Shown here one piece after another: positions 61,403 to 64,000 of a DNA stretch of 64,000 bases. How positions within the stretch are numbered: the stretch's first letter is position 1; the number at the start of each line of letters is the position of its first letter. The notes under the pieces were generated by a model. That model saw only the letters and a program-made list of their open reading frames with translations. It had not been told where the DNA came from and did no database searches. This DNA comes from an uncultured Muribaculaceae bacterium (GTDB lineage Bacteria > Bacteroidota > Bacteroidia > Bacteroidales > Muribaculaceae), in assembly GCA_934636465.1 (NCBI GenBank), contig CAKUAR010000007.1:36084-100083 (forward strand). Reading direction: 5' to 3'. A program made the translations under genes and the position numbers.

Positions 61403-63655
61403 TCACTTGTTCCAAGTGACTTTCACCGTTTTAAGGTCGCGTGAGTTAGGACCAACCGACAGGTTGAAGTCGCCAGCCTCCCAATCATATTTCAGCTCCG
61501 AGTTATAGAATTTAAGCTGCTCTGGCGTAACGGTAAACGTAACGGTCTTGGTTTCGCCTGGAGCAAACGTGAGCTTCTGGAAGCCTTTAAGCTCCTCAAC
61601 CGGGCGCGACGTGGAAGCTGCGAGGTCGGCAATATAGAGTTGCACAATCTCCTTGCCCTCACGAGAACCCTCGTTGGTCACATCTACGCTCACGGTGATT
61701 TTGTCGGCATCGCCAGAAGCCTGGTTCTTGTCAACTTTCACGTCGCCATAGCGATATGTGTTGTAGCTCAAGCCATAACCAAAGGGATAGAGTGGACTGT
61801 TGTCAGCAAGCGAAATGTCGATGTATTTGCTCGTTGCCCAAAATTCGCCAAGCGGACGACCTGTGTTCAGGTGGTTATAGTAGATTGGAATTTGTCCTGT
61901 GAAGCGGGGGAATGTGACAGTGGTCTTTGCCGAAGGATTCACCTTGCCGGTGAGCACGTCGGCAAGCGCATCGGCTGCCGATGTGCCGCCATGCCAAGCC
62001 TCCACTATGGCGTCAAAGTGTTTGTCCTCATCGGTCAACACAAGCGGCCGGCCTCCAAACACCACCATCACCACTGGCTTGCCTGTGGCTTTCAAAGCCT
62101 TGAGCAGCTTCTTTTGGCATGGTGGCAGGCAGATGTCAACTCGTGAGCGAGCCTCACCGCTCCATGAGCTTGTTTCGCCCACGCATACCACAATCATGTC
62201 GGCATTGGCTACATCTGCCACAGCCTGTGCTATCATTGGGTCACTTTTGGCTGAAGTGCTGCCGGAGTAGTAGTCGCCATAGCCCTCGGTCTCCACACAC
62301 CCTTGCGAATATGTCACCTTGCAGGCACTGCCCATGGCAGCCTGAAGAGCCTCGGTCACCGTGTGTGACTTGCGGCCGTCGGGGCGCGTTGACCATGTGC
62401 CAAACAGGTCAGAAGCCTTGTTGCCTATCGGGCCAACCACAGCCACACTCTTCAGTCCCTGCGCCAGTGGCAGCAAGTTGCCCTTGTTTTTCAGCAGGAT
62501 TATCGACTCGCCAGCCAAGCGTCTTGCGGCAGCCACATGCTCGTCGCTCAATATGTCGGCCTGGCGTTTTTTGTTTTTAAGCAGTTTTGTGTAGCGGAAA
62601 GGGTCGTCAAACAAGCCGAGGCGATATTTCATTTCGAGTATGCGACGCACCATAGCATCGATGTCGGCCTCTTTCACCTTGCCCTCTTTAACGAGTTTCA
62701 AGCCATTGCGCAAATAGCGCTGCGAGCCCATGTCCATGTCAAGACCTGCGTTGAGTCCCATTTCTGCCACTTTCTCGGCATCGCCCATGCGGTGAGTCTC
62801 CATTTCGCCCACCGAGCCGGCATCACTCACCATAAAACCCTTGAAGCCCCACTCACCACGCAGCAGGTCAGTGAGAAGCCAGCGGTTGCCTGTGGCAGGA
62901 ACGCCGTCAACCACATTAAACGACGACATGCCCGTGCCGCAACCGGCATCTACGGCAGCCTTGTAGGGTGGCAAATAGAAGTTATACATGCACCAGCGGC
63001 TCATGTCCACGGTGTTGTAGTCGCGTCCGGCCTCACTCGCGCCATATAGAGCAAAGTGCTTGAAGCAGGCAAGCAGGGTGGTGTCGCTCGACAAGTCGCT
63101 GCCCTGATAGCCGTGCACCATTGCCTGGGCTATCAAACTGCCGAGATATGGGTCTTCACCCGAACCCTCGGCTATGCGTCCCCAGCGCGCATCGCGGCAA
63201 ATGTCAACCATTGGCGACCACGTCCAGCAGATGCCGTTGGCGGCAGCCTCTTTGGCGGCTATTTGTGCGCCACGCTCTATCAGTGCCAAGTTCCAGCTCG
63301 ACGACTGCGCAAGCGGAATGGGAAATGTGGTGGCATAGCCGTGAATTACGTCAAGGCCAAACAAAATAGGAATACCCAGGCGCGACTCCTTGACGGCTAT
63401 GCGCTGCAGGTTCTCGTCGGCTCCGCCAGTGGAGCTGACAAGACCGTGCCGTGCCGACTCGTCCATGCCGTAGGTGCTGTTGACCACCTTTGGGTCGCCG
63501 GCGGCACCCAGATTGAGCTGTCCGAGTTTCTCCTCAAGGGTCATCTTGCCCATGAGGTTGTCAATAAACTTGTTCATCTTTGCCTCATCTACCTTGGCAA
63601 ACGTGGCAGAGCAAGCCAATAGAGCCGTGGAGGCAATAAAAAATATCTTTCTCAT
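61403..63655 (-). CDS. beta-glucosidase-like enzyme (GH3, BglX type)
   Basis: This is a 750-residue periplasmic or exported glycosidase. From the ATG at 63655 there is a signal peptide (MRKIFFIASTALLACSATFA). The GH3 N-terminal barrel has GIPILFGLDVIHGYATTFP and the nucleophile Asp278 in GFMVSDAGSVGE. The GH3 C-terminal domain follows, including SIILLKNKGNLLPL, VVCVGETSSWSGEA and VEAWHGGTSAADALADVL. A Fn3-like domain ends it (VTNEGSREGKEIVQLYI). It probably cleaves beta-glucosides or related linkages. A 19-codon upstream extension lacks a signal and is rejected. It leads the GH3-GH20-GH71-like operon. Confidence 0.93.
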   Translation of the reverse strand: MRKIFFIASTALLACSATFAKVDEAKMNKFIDNLMGKMTLEEKLGQLNLGAAGDPKVVNSTYGMDESARHGLVSSTGGADENLQRIAVKESRLGIPILFGLDVIHGYATTFPIPLAQSSSWNLALIERGAQIAAKEAAANGICWTWSPMVDICRDARWGRIAEGSGEDPYLGSLIAQAMVHGYQGSDLSSDTTLLACFKHFALYGASEAGRDYNTVDMSRWCMYNFYLPPYKAAVDAGCGTGMSSFNVVDGVPATGNRWLLTDLLRGEWGFKGFMVSDAGSVGEMETHRMGDAEKVAEMGLNAGLDMDMGSQRYLRNGLKLVKEGKVKEADIDAMVRRILEMKYRLGLFDDPFRYTKLLKNKKRQADILSDEHVAAARRLAGESIILLKNKGNLLPLAQGLKSVAVVGPIGNKASDLFGTWSTRPDGRKSHTVTEALQAAMGSACKVTYSQGCVETEGYGDYYSGSTSAKSDPMIAQAVADVANADMIVVCVGETSSWSGEARSRVDICLPPCQKKLLKALKATGKPVVMVVFGGRPLVLTDEDKHFDAIVEAWHGGTSAADALADVLTGKVNPSAKTTVTFPRFTGQIPIYYNHLNTGRPLGEFWATSKYIDISLADNSPLYPFGYGLSYNTYRYGDVKVDKNQASGDADKITVSVDVTNEGSREGKEIVQLYIADLAASTSRPVEELKGFQKLTFAPGETKTVTFTVTPEQLKFYNSELKYDWEAGDFNLSVGPNSRDLKTVKVTWNK

Positions 63656-63709
63656 AGTTATGGTTATTTTTTTCGCAGAATGATTGCAACTTTTTTTCTG
63701 AATAATTCT

Positions 63710-63717
63710 CAAAGTTA
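63710..63717 (-). promoter_or_regulatory. -7 box (TAACTTTG) for the glycosidase operon
   Basis: A perfect TAnnTTTG element on the minus strand lies 55 bases before the GH3 start at 63655. The longer ORF start at 63712 lies inside the box and so cannot be used. Confidence 0.5.
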
Positions 63718-63752
63718 ATCAATTCTTGCCTATTTCCGTGTCACCCACACCA

Positions 63753-63998
63753 TTAATTTGCCGCCACTTCCACTCCGCCACTGCGTTTTTGTGGTATTTG
63801 TGGCATGGAAAGCAAATACATACTCAAAAGCGAGAACAAACCGCAGAGCGCAAAGTCGACAAGCAACTCAGGATACAGTCCGTTTACCGACTGTAGGAAG
63901 TCGGGCAGGTCTACCAATAACCAGATGATATCGTACAGGAAGAAGAAGATAAGCGAGTAGACAAGCCACTCAAGGAAAGAGTTCTTGAATCTATGCAT
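63753..63998 (-). CDS. small membrane protein of unknown function (possibly complete, at the window edge)
   Basis: This is an 81-residue protein with two hydrophobic stretches (about 8-30, LEWLVYSLIFFFLYDIIWLL, and about 44-66, ELLVDFALCGLFSLLSMYLL) separated by an acidic loop, and a basic C-terminal tail ending SGGVEVAAN. The ATG at 63998 is two bases from the window edge, so a longer N-terminus cannot be excluded. I recognise no family. Upstream sequence is missing, so its promoter is unseen. Confidence 0.5.
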   Translation of the reverse strand: MHRFKNSFLEWLVYSLIFFFLYDIIWLLVDLPDFLQSVNGLYPELLVDFALCGLFSLLSMYLLSMPQIPQKRSGGVEVAAN

Positions 63999-64000
63999 AA

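Overview
The window looks like a piece of the chromosome of a gut Bacteroidales bacterium, most likely in or near the family Muribaculaceae. Four things support this. Many genes start shortly after a TAnnTTTG box, the Bacteroidota -7 promoter element, rather than after an E. coli-type promoter. Two secreted proteins end in a type IX secretion-like C-terminal domain. Two large outer-membrane proteins have the Bacteroidota plan of a carboxypeptidase-regulatory-like domain, a plug and a beta-barrel. Gene neighbourhoods such as ybeY-mnmG-apt-uvrC-dtd and recF-dciA are housekeeping clusters. I see no insertion sequence, prophage, CRISPR array or rRNA operon. The family assignment is inference; the class-level call is firmer.

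Layout. 1-3.3 kb (minus): a zinc amidase cut by the window edge, a WD40-like propeller protein and a GH73/LysM glucosaminidase, all envelope-directed. 3.3-5.8 kb (plus): cdd and dnaX. 5.9-11.7 kb (minus): an outer-membrane barrel protein with a repetitive Gly/Arg/Pro/Met tail, a BspA-like leucine-rich-repeat protein and a beta-helix stub. 11.9-14.4 kb (plus): an MsbA-like ABC exporter and purN. 14.4-17.3 kb (minus): an SGNH hydrolase/MBOAT pair for polysaccharide acylation. 17.4-24.0 kb (minus): a long housekeeping operon, ybeY-mnmG-apt-uvrC-dtd-mazG-like-deoC, with a perfect parS centromere site between mnmG and apt. 24.3-25.8 kb (plus): an NfeD/SPFH membrane-microdomain pair. 25.9-28.7 kb: two divergent glycosyltransferases, a decayed AAA ATPase behind three evenly spaced repeats, and tRNA-Tyr. 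29-34.4 kb (plus): a sugar transporter, a nucleoside kinase, and an XRE-cupin regulator with an acyl-CoA synthetase. 34.4-42.9 kb (minus): a second barrel protein, a TPR-GDPD fusion, a PfkB-like protein, a SIS-domain isomerase, a thioesterase, dciA-like and recF. 43-47.5 kb (plus): a zinc-ribbon membrane protein, a tail-anchored protein, a GNAT-like protein and pgi. 47.6-50.1 kb (minus): rubrerythrin and a Na/Pi symporter. 50.4-57.4 kb (plus): a secreted beta-helix protein, a DUF4369 lipoprotein, comM, a degenerate NRPS-condensation-like protein and a DUF2130 protein. 57.4-64 kb (minus): a GH71/GH99-like, GH20 and GH3 glycosidase cluster and a small membrane protein.

How the genes fit together. 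Most of the window is core metabolism and envelope maintenance. The parS site, with mnmG, recF, a dciA-like gene and dnaX nearby, suggests an origin-proximal position (inference). Less ordinary points are: the lone condensation-fold protein with its catalytic motif erased; divergent genes sharing a CATG start with face-to-face promoters; a PfkB paralogue without its catalytic Asp; the TPR-GDPD fusion with an intact internal signal peptide; a recF promoter predicted to give an almost leaderless mRNA; and the operator-like repeats in front of the dead ATPase. I saw no convincing multi-gene new defence or biosynthetic system. The condensation-like protein and the repeat-controlled ATPase locus are the nearest candidates.

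Start codons were moved inward from the longest reading frame wherever a signal peptide, a -7 box or family N-termini supported it. All coordinates were read by eye from the sequence. No homology search was run, so family names rest on motif recognition.
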